Origin: CAZFHZ01 sp964519015
GTDB taxonomy: Bacteria; Blakebacterota; Blakebacteria; Blakebacterales; CAYUVJ01
Direction: 5' to 3'
DNA: 42,081 bases
Assembly (NCBI GenBank): GCA_964519015.1
Contig: CAZFHZ010000018.1
Span: 1 to 42,081 of the forward strand
Below, piece by piece: positions 8,114-16,367 of the stretch. The notes under the pieces were generated by a model that made no database searches, was not told the origin of the DNA, and saw nothing but the letters and a program-made list of their open reading frames with translations. Made by a program: the position numbers and the translations under genes. Each line of letters opens with the position of its first letter. The stretch's first letter is position 1.

Positions 8114-9847
8114 ATGTCCAAGGTACATCAGTTCGCGATCCTCCCGGTCTTCCTCCTGCTGGTGGGAGCAGGCACCGGGGTCTCCGCACAGACAGTCAGG
8201 GAGCGTATCTGGCCGGATCTCGAGCCGGGGTCCTACGGGGTGGGGTATACGGTCCGGCACGAATACGACTACAGCCGCACCTTCCACAAGAAGTTCGACT
8301 ACTTCGGAGAGCGCAGCGAGGGGGAGATCGCCCGTCCTCTTCAGATCACGATCTGGTATCCCACCGCTGTGACGGGCGGGGCCGGGCGGATGCGGGTCGG
8401 GGAGTACTTCCCGGCCCTGGCGACCGAGACGTCGTTCATCCCGCCGACAGAAGAGGTACGCACAGCCGTGGTCGAGGAGCGCAAGTACGTGCTGATGGCG
8501 GAATGGGGGGTCGCTCCACCGGATCGGCCTCGGGTGAAGGCCGCCCTCGACTCCCTCTTCGCCGTTCCGACCCTGGCGGTGCGGGATGCCCGACCGGCTG
8601 CGGGGAGATTCCCTCTGATCCTGCACCTGCCGGGCTATAACAATTCATCGGCCGATCACGGCCCGCTCTTCGAGTACATGGCCAGTCACGGTTACGTCGT
8701 CGCCGCGGTGCCCAACATGGGCCGCCGGGCACGAGGTATCGACGACGAGCCGGCCAGCCTGGATGTCCAGGCCCGCGACCTGGAATTCGTCTTCGCCTTC
8801 ATGCGTTCTCTTCCGTTCGTCGATCCCGAGCGGGTCGGGACCACCGGGATGAGCTGGGGGGGGATGTCCAACATCCTCTTCGCCCAGCGAAACGCGTATG
8901 TGGATGCGGCCGTGACCCTGGATGGGGCCATCACCATGCCTGTGGAACTCGGCTTGATCGAAGCCGTGCCCGGCTATTCCCACTCCGATTTCCATGCCGC
9001 CTACCTGCAGCTCATGGTCTCGCCGGCGACGGCGCGCTTCCGGCCCAAGGACCTGCGCTTCTGGGAGGCACTGCGGTACTCCGAGGCGTACATGGTCCAG
9101 TTCGAAGGCGTGGTACACGACGATTTCAGCCCGGGGTATCTGCGGCTCCACGACCTGGCCGAACCGGATCCGGCCCGGATCGTCTACCGGGAGACCTTCG
9201 CCGGTGTGATGTTCCGGTATGTCCGTTGTTTCTTCGACGCCACCCTGAAGGATGATCCGGCAGGTCACGCCTTCCTCACCGCTCCCCCCTCGCAGCACGG
9301 CGTGCCCGCAGGGATGGTGGTCGTAGCCGATTCAAAGCCGGCTCTTCCCCAGCCGCCCACCCGGGATGAGTTCGCCGCGATCCTGCGCGAGCGGGGGGTC
9401 GAGACGGCCGAGCGGGTCTGGCGGGAGGTGGCGGCCTCTGATCCCGGGGTGCAGCTCATCGTCTCGCCGCTGATGGGGCCGCTCTATATGGAGGCCATGG
9501 GGGCCGAGCGGTATGAAGAAGCCCTGGCTATCTGCCGGCTCTGGGCGCTCGGGATGCCGGAGGACGTCGGACCGCTCTTCTCCCAGGCGAGGGTCTACAC
9601 CGCGATGGGAAAGAAGCCGGAAGCGATCGCCTGCTACGAGCGGATCCTGACGATGGTGCCGGAAGGCCGCCAGGCCGAGAACGCCCGCCGGGCCATCGAG
9701 GAACTGAAGAAACGCCCCCCTCCGGACAGCGGGCGGTCGCCGGACGACCGCCCGCCACTGTTCTACGGATTGACCAGTCGCGGATCCTCCCGGACCGTGA
9801 GCGGTTGGGTATACGACCGGCCCGCCACGGTGAGCCGCACCGTGTAG
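8114..9847 (+). CDS. Secreted alpha/beta hydrolase with C-terminal TPR-like repeat
   Basis: A 577-aa protein with a signal peptide ending near VSAQ (residue 26). The hydrolase domain spans about residues 75-410: a strand-turn LILHLPGYNNSSADH that may form the oxyanion hole, and the nucleophile elbow GMSWGG with Ser247. This resembles PAF-acetylhydrolase/dienelactone-hydrolase-like esterases, though the substrate is unknown. Residues ~450-540 form paired helices (ERYEEALAICRLW, GKKPEAIACYERIL) typical of tetratricopeptide repeats. GAGG lies seven bases before the ATG. The last ~40 codons pass through a strong hairpin and then run 85 nt antisense into the convergent gene, so the natural C-terminus may be shorter than the open frame. 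Confidence 0.8.
   Translation: MSKVHQFAILPVFLLLVGAGTGVSAQTVRERIWPDLEPGSYGVGYTVRHEYDYSRTFHKKFDYFGERSEGEIARPLQITIWYPTAVTGGAGRMRVGEYFPALATETSFIPPTEEVRTAVVEERKYVLMAEWGVAPPDRPRVKAALDSLFAVPTLAVRDARPAAGRFPLILHLPGYNNSSADHGPLFEYMASHGYVVAAVPNMGRRARGIDDEPASLDVQARDLEFVFAFMRSLPFVDPERVGTTGMSWGGMSNILFAQRNAYVDAAVTLDGAITMPVELGLIEAVPGYSHSDFHAAYLQLMVSPATARFRPKDLRFWEALRYSEAYMVQFEGVVHDDFSPGYLRLHDLAEPDPARIVYRETFAGVMFRYVRCFFDATLKDDPAGHAFLTAPPSQHGVPAGMVVVADSKPALPQPPTRDEFAAILRERGVETAERVWREVAASDPGVQLIVSPLMGPLYMEAMGAERYEEALAICRLWALGMPEDVGPLFSQARVYTAMGKKPEAIACYERILTMVPEGRQAENARRAIEELKKRPPPDSGRSPDDRPPLFYGLTSRGSSRTVSGWVYDRPATVSRTV
9729..9755. terminator. Strong hairpin between convergent genes
   Basis: A perfect 11-bp stem (GCGGGCGGTCG / CGACCGCCCGC) closes a five-base loop. 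It lies eight bases beyond the stop of the minus-strand Asp-box gene and inside the 3' end of the plus-strand hydrolase frame. No T-run follows on either strand, so it could act as a bidirectional terminator of the GC-rich type or as an RNA-stabilising hairpin. Confidence 0.5.
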
Positions 9848-12518
9848 GTGCCGGGTTCGGCCCACGGAGCGTTCGGCGTGGGCACGGTGTTGTGTGCGAT
9901 GGCCGCAATGGGCAGCCGGGTCCCCCCCCGTCCCCCTCCCCCTGTCCGGGCTTCGTAGTAGAGGTCCCAGACGAACCGGTGCAGTCCGGCCCGGTTGGAG
10001 ATGGACTGCGGGGGCCGCAGCCAGTAGGTCGGCACGCTCAGGTTCGGGTCCACCTCCGGGACCGGATCGGCGCTGGAGAAGGTGCGCACGACGGTGCCCG
10101 AGGCGTCCAGGATTTCCAGCGTCACCGGCCCGGTGACATCGTTCTTCAGCCAGTAGTGCAGAACGGCCCCGTCGGGCGGGTTCTCCCCGGCCGGTTCGTC
10201 CGGCGGCAGCGGGGTGTCCGTGTTCATATTCCAGACCACCCGGGTCGCTCTCTGCGGCTTGAGCAGGGAGGCGGTCGCGTCCGTGACCGCCGGCCCCCAC
10301 TGGCGCAGCGGGGTGATGTCGTCCAGGATCCAGAACCCGCGGCCGTGGGTGGCGGCCACCAAGTCGTCCTCCTTGATGATCAGGTCGCGTACCGAGGAAG
10401 GCGCCATGTCGAGGCGCAGGGACTGCCAGTGGTCCCCGTCGTCGAAGGATACGTAGACCGCCTGCTCACTCCCTGCGAACAGGAGCCCGGATCGCTGCGG
10501 GTCCTCCCGTACGACGTTGATCGTCCCGCCGTCGGGGATCCCGCTGGTGATGTGCGTCCAGGTCCGGCCGCCGTCGTGGGTGCGGTAGATATGGGGACGC
10601 AGATCGTCGATGCGGAGGGTATTGATGGCCGCATAGGCGGTCATCGGGTCGCGGTGGCCGGCGTCCATCAGGGAGACCTTGGCCCAGGGACCCAGATCCG
10701 GGGGGGTCACATCCTGCCAGGTCCGGCCGCCGTCGTGGGTGACGTGGATGAGCCCGTCATCGGTGCCTGCCCAGATCGTGTTCACGTCCACGTAGGAGGG
10801 CGCGACGGTGTAGATGACGCCGCGGCGGGCCGGCTGGGCGGAAGTCTCGCCGCGGTAGGTGCCCACGCTGGCCGGGATCTCGTACGTCTCGCGGCTCAAA
10901 TCGGGACTGATCTGCTCCCAGTTCTTCCCCCCGTCCCTGGTCTTCCAGAGGGTGTCCCCGGCGAAGAAGAGGAGGTGCGGGTCCACCGGTGAGAAGAGCA
11001 CGGGTGCGGTCCGCACCGTGCGGATCCGTCCGCCGCCGGCCGGCGTGGGTCCGACGGTCTCCCGCCGGCCGGTGCGTTTGTCGTACCGGGTCACCCGGCG
11101 GCCGCCGTAGACGATGTTCGAGTCCAGCGGGTCGGGCGCGGCGTACCCGTACTCATCCACGCCCACCGGGTGCCATTCCCGGAAGGTGATCTGGCCGTCG
11201 TTCCCCCGGCTGGCGATCCCCGCGGAGCCGCTCTCCTGCTGGCCGCTGTAGAGGTTGTAGGGGAATGCGTTGTCGGCCGCCGCGTGGTAGAGCTGGGCGG
11301 TCGGCTGGTTGTACCAGGAACTCCAGGTCCTGCCTCCGTTGAGGGAGATCACCGTGCCCTGGTCGGCCGCCGTGGCGATGATGTCGGGGTTGTCCGGGTT
11401 GATCCAGACACGCTGATAGTCATCCCCGCCCGGAGCACCGCGGAGCGCCGTCCAGGTGCGGCCACCATCGAGTGAGCGCCACATCACCACGCTGGCACTG
11501 TACACGATGTCGGGGTTCTTGGGATCCACGGCCGGGACGGGCAGGTCGCCGCCGCCGATCCGGCCGGCTGGTCGGGAGTCCTGGGTGATCCTGGTCCAAT
11601 GTTCTCCCTTGTCATCGGAGCGAAAGATGCCCACCGCACGACCCATCGCCACATTGGCATAAAGGCGTCTGGGATCGCTGGGTGCGATCGCCAGGTCGGC
11701 CTGCTGCACGCCGTTCTCCCCCTCGGGCAGACCCCCGGCGAGTTNNNNNNNNNNTACGTCAGATCGCGCGGGGGCATGCCGTACAGCGACTCGGCGCCGC
11801 CCCAGTAGGCGAAGGACTGTCCGGTGAGCAGGTTCTCCCACTCGAACTGTCCCTTGCACGAACCGTAGACGATGTTCGGGTCGGATGGGTCGATGTCTAC
11901 GTCCGAAGCCCCGGTGTTCACGTCGATGAAGAGGACCTTCTCGAAGGTGCGTCCGCCGTTGGTGGAGCGGAAGACACCCCGCTCCTCGTTGGGCCCGTAG
12001 GGATGACCCAGCACGGCCACCAGGAGGCGGTCGGGATTACGGGGATCCACCGCGATGCGCGGGATCTGTTGACCGTTGCGGAGTCCCAGATGCGTCCAGG
12101 TCTCCCCGCCGTTGGTGGATTTATAGATCCCGTCACCCACCGAGAGGTCGGGGCGGTGCAGGCCCTCACCACTCCCCACATACACCACGTTCGGAGCGGA
12201 TGGGGCGACCGCGATGTCCCCGATCGAACCGGTCGGTTGATCGTCGAAGATCGGTCTCCAGGTGCGGCCCGCGTCGTCCGTCTTCCAGACACCTCCGTTC
12301 ACCACCCCCGTGTAGAAGACGTGCGGCTGTCCGGGGACACCGGTTATAGCCTTGCCGCGGCCTCCCCGGAACGGCCCGATGGCCCGCCAGTGCAGCTCCG
12401 AGAAGGGAGAGACCTGGGGACCCTGGGCTGAGGGTGGATCGGCACTCCCCGCCACGTAACCGGTCAGCGGGAACATGAGCAGCAGCATGACAGCGGGAAG
12501 GAATCGGCGGTTCTTCAT
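9763..12518 (-). CDS. Exported sortilin/VPS10-BNR (Asp-box) repeat protein, interrupted by an N gap
   Basis: Starts MKNRRFLPAVMLLLM with a signal peptide cut near residue 25-33. A GGAGGTGA Shine-Dalgarno precedes the ATG at 12518. The mature protein opens with WRAIGPFRGGRGKAITGV and carries repeated Asp-box signatures (KTDDAGRTW, KSTNGGETW, RSTNGGRTF, RSDDKGEHW, KTRDGGKNW, RTHDGGRTW), the hallmark of BNR/sortilin-type multibladed propellers. The C-terminus has an Ig-like region (YTVRLTVAGRSYTQPLTVRED). The visible length of about 915 aa fits the ~1000-aa family once the gap is allowed for. Ten Ns at 11745-11754 separate two different frames. The family is annotated variously as glycosyl hydrolase or sialidase-like, but no catalytic residues support that, so binding or scaffold function is as likely. 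Confidence 0.85.
11745..11754. other. Assembly gap (10 N) with probably missing sequence
   Basis: The frames on either side differ. Direct joining, with or without the one-base shared T, creates an in-frame TAA. An Asp-box unit would be expected between ...PPRDLT and LAGGLPEG. Unlike the other two gaps, this one therefore seems to lack real sequence of unknown length. Confidence 0.6.
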
Positions 12519-12736
12519 TGGGCTCACCTCCAGGACCGCCAGTCTAGTCCCCATCCCGGGAGCGGACAATCGTGCTGAGAAGAGCGGGCGTGAGGAATAA
12601 ACATCCCGCACTGTAATCCGTCCCCAGGATGCCAGGCACACTGTCTCGTTTCCGTGCCCAGTGGAGCACCGTGAGTGTAGTCAACGTCGAGTGTAGCTCG
12701 ATCGATTCGGCGGATTCCGATAAAGGAGAACCGATC

Positions 12737-13924
12737 ATGACCTGCCGGGATGCCCCCATGCCCCTCGTCCCTTGGCTGGGAATACTCACCCTTATTGTCG
12801 CATGTTCCCGCGAACAAAGCAGATCTGCCTACACGACCTCCGTTGTGGATGGGATCCCGGTCCGAACGTACACGACGGAGGCGACGGTGCCCGTTGATCC
12901 CTACTCCGTCGTGACCGATGTGGTCTTCGGCACCGACCAGTCGGAAGACACCTACTTCTTCCGGTACGTCTCCCCGTTCGCAGTGTTGCCCGATGGTGGG
13001 CTGCTCGTCCACTCCGGAGTGCTGCACAGGTTCGCCTGGGACGGCGCTCACCTGGGCACTATCGGGAAGAGCGGGATCGGTCCCGGGGAGTACAGTTCGG
13101 GTGCCTCCAGGATCCTGGAGGAGGATCGCCTCCTGGTATTCGATGCCCGCACACGCCGGCGCAGCATCTTTGATCTGGACGGTACGCTCCTGGATACCAC
13201 TCCCTTCCCCGAATCGTGGGCCGGTGCCGGCGCGATACTCCCGAACGCGCTCGCCGGACCTGCTTCGGATCGGATCACGCTCGGGATGCAGCGGAGACGG
13301 AGCGAGATGACCAACACCTTCTTTCTCAAGATCGAGGCACGGGGCCCGGACATGGAGTTCAGAGGGATGGTCATCGATACCTCGTTCGCCTATCCAGTGA
13401 CGACGATCGAGGAGGACAACATCTGGCCTCCGATGACGATCGGGTTCACGGCGTGCGCCCTCGCCAGCGACCTCCCGGTCGCCTGGTCCATGGGAGAGAC
13501 GTTCCGGATCGAGTTCGTGGAACCGGTGGAGGGCTCCCACTGGGCCACCGTGATCCCCCACCGGGCGATCCCCGTGACACAGGCCCATCGGGAGGCCTAC
13601 CTGAAGGACGGGTTCGAGCGGTCCGGCCGGGTGGAGGCGGCCCGCCGGGCTTTGACCTTCCCCGGGACTTTCCCGCACCTGGAAGGAGTGCTCTGGGATT
13701 CTGAAGGACGGCTCTGGGTGCTGGAGTACCGGGATCCCGCGGTCCCGGAAGCCCCATACCGATACTTCGTGTTCGACCGGAAAGGAGGATGGCTGTTCAC
13801 CCAGGTCCTGCCCGGCAGGGCCGGCCTTATCGCTGATGGCCGGGTTTTCGTGGCGAGCGAACTGGAGACGGGGGACCCGGTCGTGCGGTCGTACCGGCTG
13901 CGCGGGAACATATCCAGCCGATAG
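12737..13924 (+). CDS. Six-bladed beta-propeller lipoprotein (paralogue of the 5182-6450 gene)
   Basis: A 395-aa protein. I choose the ATG at 12737 because AAAGGAG stands eight bases upstream and because it places a lipoprotein signal (LGILTLIVAC, lipidated Cys at residue 23) at the N-terminus. Propeller-type strands follow: FAVLPDGGLLVHSG, then GKSGIGPGEYSSG, RLLVFDARTRRRSIFDLDG and, late in the protein, VLWDSEGRLWVLEYRD. The G-x-GPGE motif is shared with the lipoprotein at 5182-6450. No enzymatic motif is seen. A hairpin with a T-run follows the stop, so it is probably transcribed alone. Confidence 0.8.
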   Translation: MTCRDAPMPLVPWLGILTLIVACSREQSRSAYTTSVVDGIPVRTYTTEATVPVDPYSVVTDVVFGTDQSEDTYFFRYVSPFAVLPDGGLLVHSGVLHRFAWDGAHLGTIGKSGIGPGEYSSGASRILEEDRLLVFDARTRRRSIFDLDGTLLDTTPFPESWAGAGAILPNALAGPASDRITLGMQRRRSEMTNTFFLKIEARGPDMEFRGMVIDTSFAYPVTTIEEDNIWPPMTIGFTACALASDLPVAWSMGETFRIEFVEPVEGSHWATVIPHRAIPVTQAHREAYLKDGFERSGRVEAARRALTFPGTFPHLEGVLWDSEGRLWVLEYRDPAVPEAPYRYFVFDRKGGWLFTQVLPGRAGLIADGRVFVASELETGDPVVRSYRLRGNISSR

Positions 13925-13945
13925 CCGGTGCTCGAGCAGTAGAAC

Positions 13946-13972
13946 GCCCGAGAGGGGTGAATCGGGCCTTTT
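13946..13972 (+). terminator. Intrinsic terminator of the propeller lipoprotein gene
   Basis: A GCCCGA / TCGGGC stem with a ten-base loop is followed directly by CTTTTA, 22 bases after the stop codon at 13924. Confidence 0.6.
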
Positions 13973-13996
13973 ACGCGCGCCTGTCCAAGATCACTG

Positions 13997-14090
13997 TTTC
14001 GGAATTCGGGCCGAATTATGCCGGTCTTCTGTTCGGAGTGGTGCTCTCCCATACTTCTCGAGCACTTTGAACCTCATAGAAGTCCGACCG
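13997..14090 (+). repeat. ~93-bp intergenic repeat, copy A
   Basis: A 94-bp stretch aligning with 16229-16321 at about 70% identity by hand; most differences are transitions. The conserved core is TGGTGCTCTCCCA, then TCGAGCACT, then GAAGTCCG. GTGCTC and GAGCAC form a six-base stem with a 13-base loop in both copies. This copy lies just beyond the stop codon of the S9 peptidase, between two convergent genes. Confidence 0.7.
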
Positions 14091-14094
14091 CGCC

Positions 14095-16104
14095 CTATTT
14101 TTTCAAGTACTTCTCAAACCAGCCGACGACCCGATTGAGGACGTCGATCCGGTGCTTCTCCTCACGGATGCCGTGGCCCTCGCGGGGGTAGACCACGAGT
14201 TCTGTGTCGACGCCGAAACGCCTGAGCCCGCGGTGGAACTGGTAGCACTGTTCAACCGGGTCCGTTGTGTCGTCCTCTCCGCAGAGCAGGAGGGTCGGCG
14301 TCTCCGCCTTCTTGACGAATGTCACCGGCGAACGCCCGGTGAAAAGCGGCAGGTTCTCATACGGATTCCCCATGAACCAGGTGTCGTAGGAGTTGATGCC
14401 CGCATCCTCGGCGCCGTATTCCAGGGCCAGATCGGTCATCGGGGCACCGGAGACAGAAGCCTTGAAGAACGTCGTCTGGGTCACGGCCCAGGCGGCCATG
14501 TAACCGCCGTAGGACCAGCCGCCGATGCCGATGCGGTCCCGGTCGGCGATCCCCTGCTTGACGAGCCAGTCGACGCCGGCCATGACGTCCTTGAAATCGC
14601 CGCCTCCCCAGTCAAATCGGTTGGCGACCATGAAGTCGTAGCCATAGCCCGTCGACCCGCGGATGTTGGGGGAGAGCACAATGAAGCCGTGTGCCGCCAG
14701 GAGCTGTCCCCAGGCGTCGAACCGGTTCGTCCAGGCTCCGGTCGGTCCGCCGTGGATGAGGACGACGGCTGGGAGCTTGGATCCGGGCCGGGCGTTCTCG
14801 GGCTTGAGGAGGGCGGCCTCGATCTCTGTGTCATCGAAGCTCTTATAGCGGACGATCTCCGGTCGGAGCAATCCGACGTCGTCCCAATCTTTGTTGAAAT
14901 GGCTCACTCTTTCTGAACTCCCGGCCGCAGGGGCTATCCAGAGCTCGGGGGCCTCGGTCGCGGATTCGCCGACGAAAACCAGTCCGTTCTTCCCCTTGGC
15001 GAAAGAGCCGACCTGAAGCGGCGGCGTCCATCCGGACTTCTCGGCTATTCCGTCTAGTGTCACAGTGAAAAAGGCATTGCCGAATCCCGTGGCTGCGGTA
15101 AGGAGGAGCCTCTCGGCGCTTTCCCAGACGTAGGGACCGACCGGGCGATCGATTGAGCGCGCAGTCAGGTTCACGGCCGGGCCGCCGGTGAAGGGCTGGA
15201 CGAAGAGGTCGTGAGCCTCCGGCCCGTCGCCCCGTGAGCATTCGAATGAGAGGAATCTCCCGTCCGGAGATACCTCGAGATTGCCGAAGGGACCGGGCGG
15301 GCTCGCGAAAAGGGTCATCTTGCCGTCAGCAGCGCTCACCAGGTAGATCTTCTCAGAGAAGAGCTCCCGCTGGGGATTGTCGGAGGCTGACACGATGAGC
15401 GACGCTCCATCTGGCATCCAGGCATAATCTCCGATCCGCCAGGCACCCTGAAGGAGCGTCTGGAGGGTTCTGGATTCGACGTCCAGGATCAGCAGGAGGG
15501 TGCGCTCCTCAGGCCGCCCGACGATGCGAGCGTCGTCCTTCTCCTTTTCCTTCTTCTCTTCCTCTTCGGTCTTAGGGACCGTAGTCTCCAGGACGATCCG
15601 CTTACCATCGGGGGCCCACTCGAAAGAAATGATCCCCGTCTTGCTCTCCGTGAGCGGCCGGGCTTCCCCGCCGTCGAGAGGGATCAGAAAGACCTGACTG
15701 GAGCCCTCGCGGTTCGAAAGGAAGGCCAGGTTCCGTCCGTCCGGCGACCAGCGGGGATGGGAGTCGGACTTGATCGAGCCCGTGAACGGCCGGAGTGAAT
15801 GATCCTCGAAACGGTAGATCCAGATGTTGCGGTGCTGGCCCGACGGCTTGGCCGGCTCCGAAACGACCATCGCCAGCCGGTTCCCGTCCGGCGAGAGATG
15901 GAGGTCCGAGATCGACCAGCGCAGGAGGGTCAGTTCAGGTGTCAGGGGCTTTTGGGGCGCGGCTACGGATACTATCTGTGCGATATCCGGGCCGCGATCC
16001 GCTGCCGCAGATGGAAGAAAGGCGAAGACCGTCAAAAGAGCTGCTGCGAGCAGGACCGACCCCCGGCTGAGACGGGGAGCAACCACGAATCGAGCGATTG
16101 TCAT
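14095..16104 (-). CDS. Secreted S9-family prolyl oligopeptidase-like serine peptidase
   Basis: A 669-aa protein from the ATG at 16104, chosen because AGGAGGTGGAC precedes it; an in-frame upstream ATG at 16164 lacks such a site. An N-terminal signal segment (LLAAALLTVFAFLPSAAA) indicates export. Residues ~50-400 form a WD40/PD40-like propeller (LHLSPDGNRLAMV, PRWSPDGRNLAFLSNREG). The C-terminal alpha/beta hydrolase domain has IHGGPTGAW, the nucleophile GWSYGG (Ser ~531), Asp ~612 in GEDDTTDP and His ~644 in REGHG. This is a complete triad of acylaminoacyl-peptidase/DPP-type enzymes that cleave short peptides. An acidic-basic insert EEEEKKEKEKDD breaks one propeller blade. The gene is flanked on both sides by directly repeated ~93-bp elements. 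Confidence 0.93.
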   Translation of the reverse strand: MTIARFVVAPRLSRGSVLLAAALLTVFAFLPSAAADRGPDIAQIVSVAAPQKPLTPELTLLRWSISDLHLSPDGNRLAMVVSEPAKPSGQHRNIWIYRFEDHSLRPFTGSIKSDSHPRWSPDGRNLAFLSNREGSSQVFLIPLDGGEARPLTESKTGIISFEWAPDGKRIVLETTVPKTEEEEKKEKEKDDARIVGRPEERTLLLILDVESRTLQTLLQGAWRIGDYAWMPDGASLIVSASDNPQRELFSEKIYLVSAADGKMTLFASPPGPFGNLEVSPDGRFLSFECSRGDGPEAHDLFVQPFTGGPAVNLTARSIDRPVGPYVWESAERLLLTAATGFGNAFFTVTLDGIAEKSGWTPPLQVGSFAKGKNGLVFVGESATEAPELWIAPAAGSSERVSHFNKDWDDVGLLRPEIVRYKSFDDTEIEAALLKPENARPGSKLPAVVLIHGGPTGAWTNRFDAWGQLLAAHGFIVLSPNIRGSTGYGYDFMVANRFDWGGGDFKDVMAGVDWLVKQGIADRDRIGIGGWSYGGYMAAWAVTQTTFFKASVSGAPMTDLALEYGAEDAGINSYDTWFMGNPYENLPLFTGRSPVTFVKKAETPTLLLCGEDDTTDPVEQCYQFHRGLRRFGVDTELVVYPREGHGIREEKHRIDVLNRVVGWFEKYLKK

Positions 16105-16228
16105 GTCCACCTCCTCTTGCGCCATGCCGCCCTTAGAGATCCCACGATTCCCGTTCGAGTTCAAGTCCCCGCATCCCGACTAACGACATTCCCCTGTGCC
16201 GCTTCGAGGCGCCGGTTAAATATTAGCC

Positions 16229-16321
16229 TTTCGGAATCCAGGCCAGGTTGTGCTAGTTTCCTCTCTGGAATGGTGCTCTCCCAGATTGTTCGAGCACTCG
16301 GAATCCAGGGAAGTCCGGCCG
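16229..16321 (+). repeat. ~93-bp intergenic repeat, copy B
   Basis: The second copy of the element at 13997-14090, in the same orientation. It keeps the TTTCGGAAT start, the TGGTGCTCTCCCA/TCGAGCACT hairpin with an identical loop length, and the GAAGTCCG-CCG end. It lies in the divergent region between the S9 peptidase and the TolC-family gene. An AT-rich patch (TTAAATATTAG, 16216-16226) sits next to it on the peptidase side. Confidence 0.7.
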
Positions 16322-16367
16322 GTCCGGCCGAGAGAAGCATCTCCCCGACGAGTCAGAAGCCCACAGG

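Noticed and set aside
9763..12518. Calling the Asp-box protein a sialidase or glycosyl hydrolase
   Set aside because: Asp-boxes are structural; no catalytic Tyr/Glu/Arg set of sialidases could be recognised.
13997..16321. The two ~93-bp repeats as integron attC sites
   Set aside because: No GTTRRRY/RYYYAAC core pair is found at the ends, there is no integrase in the window, and the enclosed gene is much larger than a usual cassette.
13997..16321. The repeats as a CRISPR array or transposon ends
   Set aside because: Only two copies 2.1 kb apart in direct, not inverted, orientation; no transposase and no target-site duplication seen.
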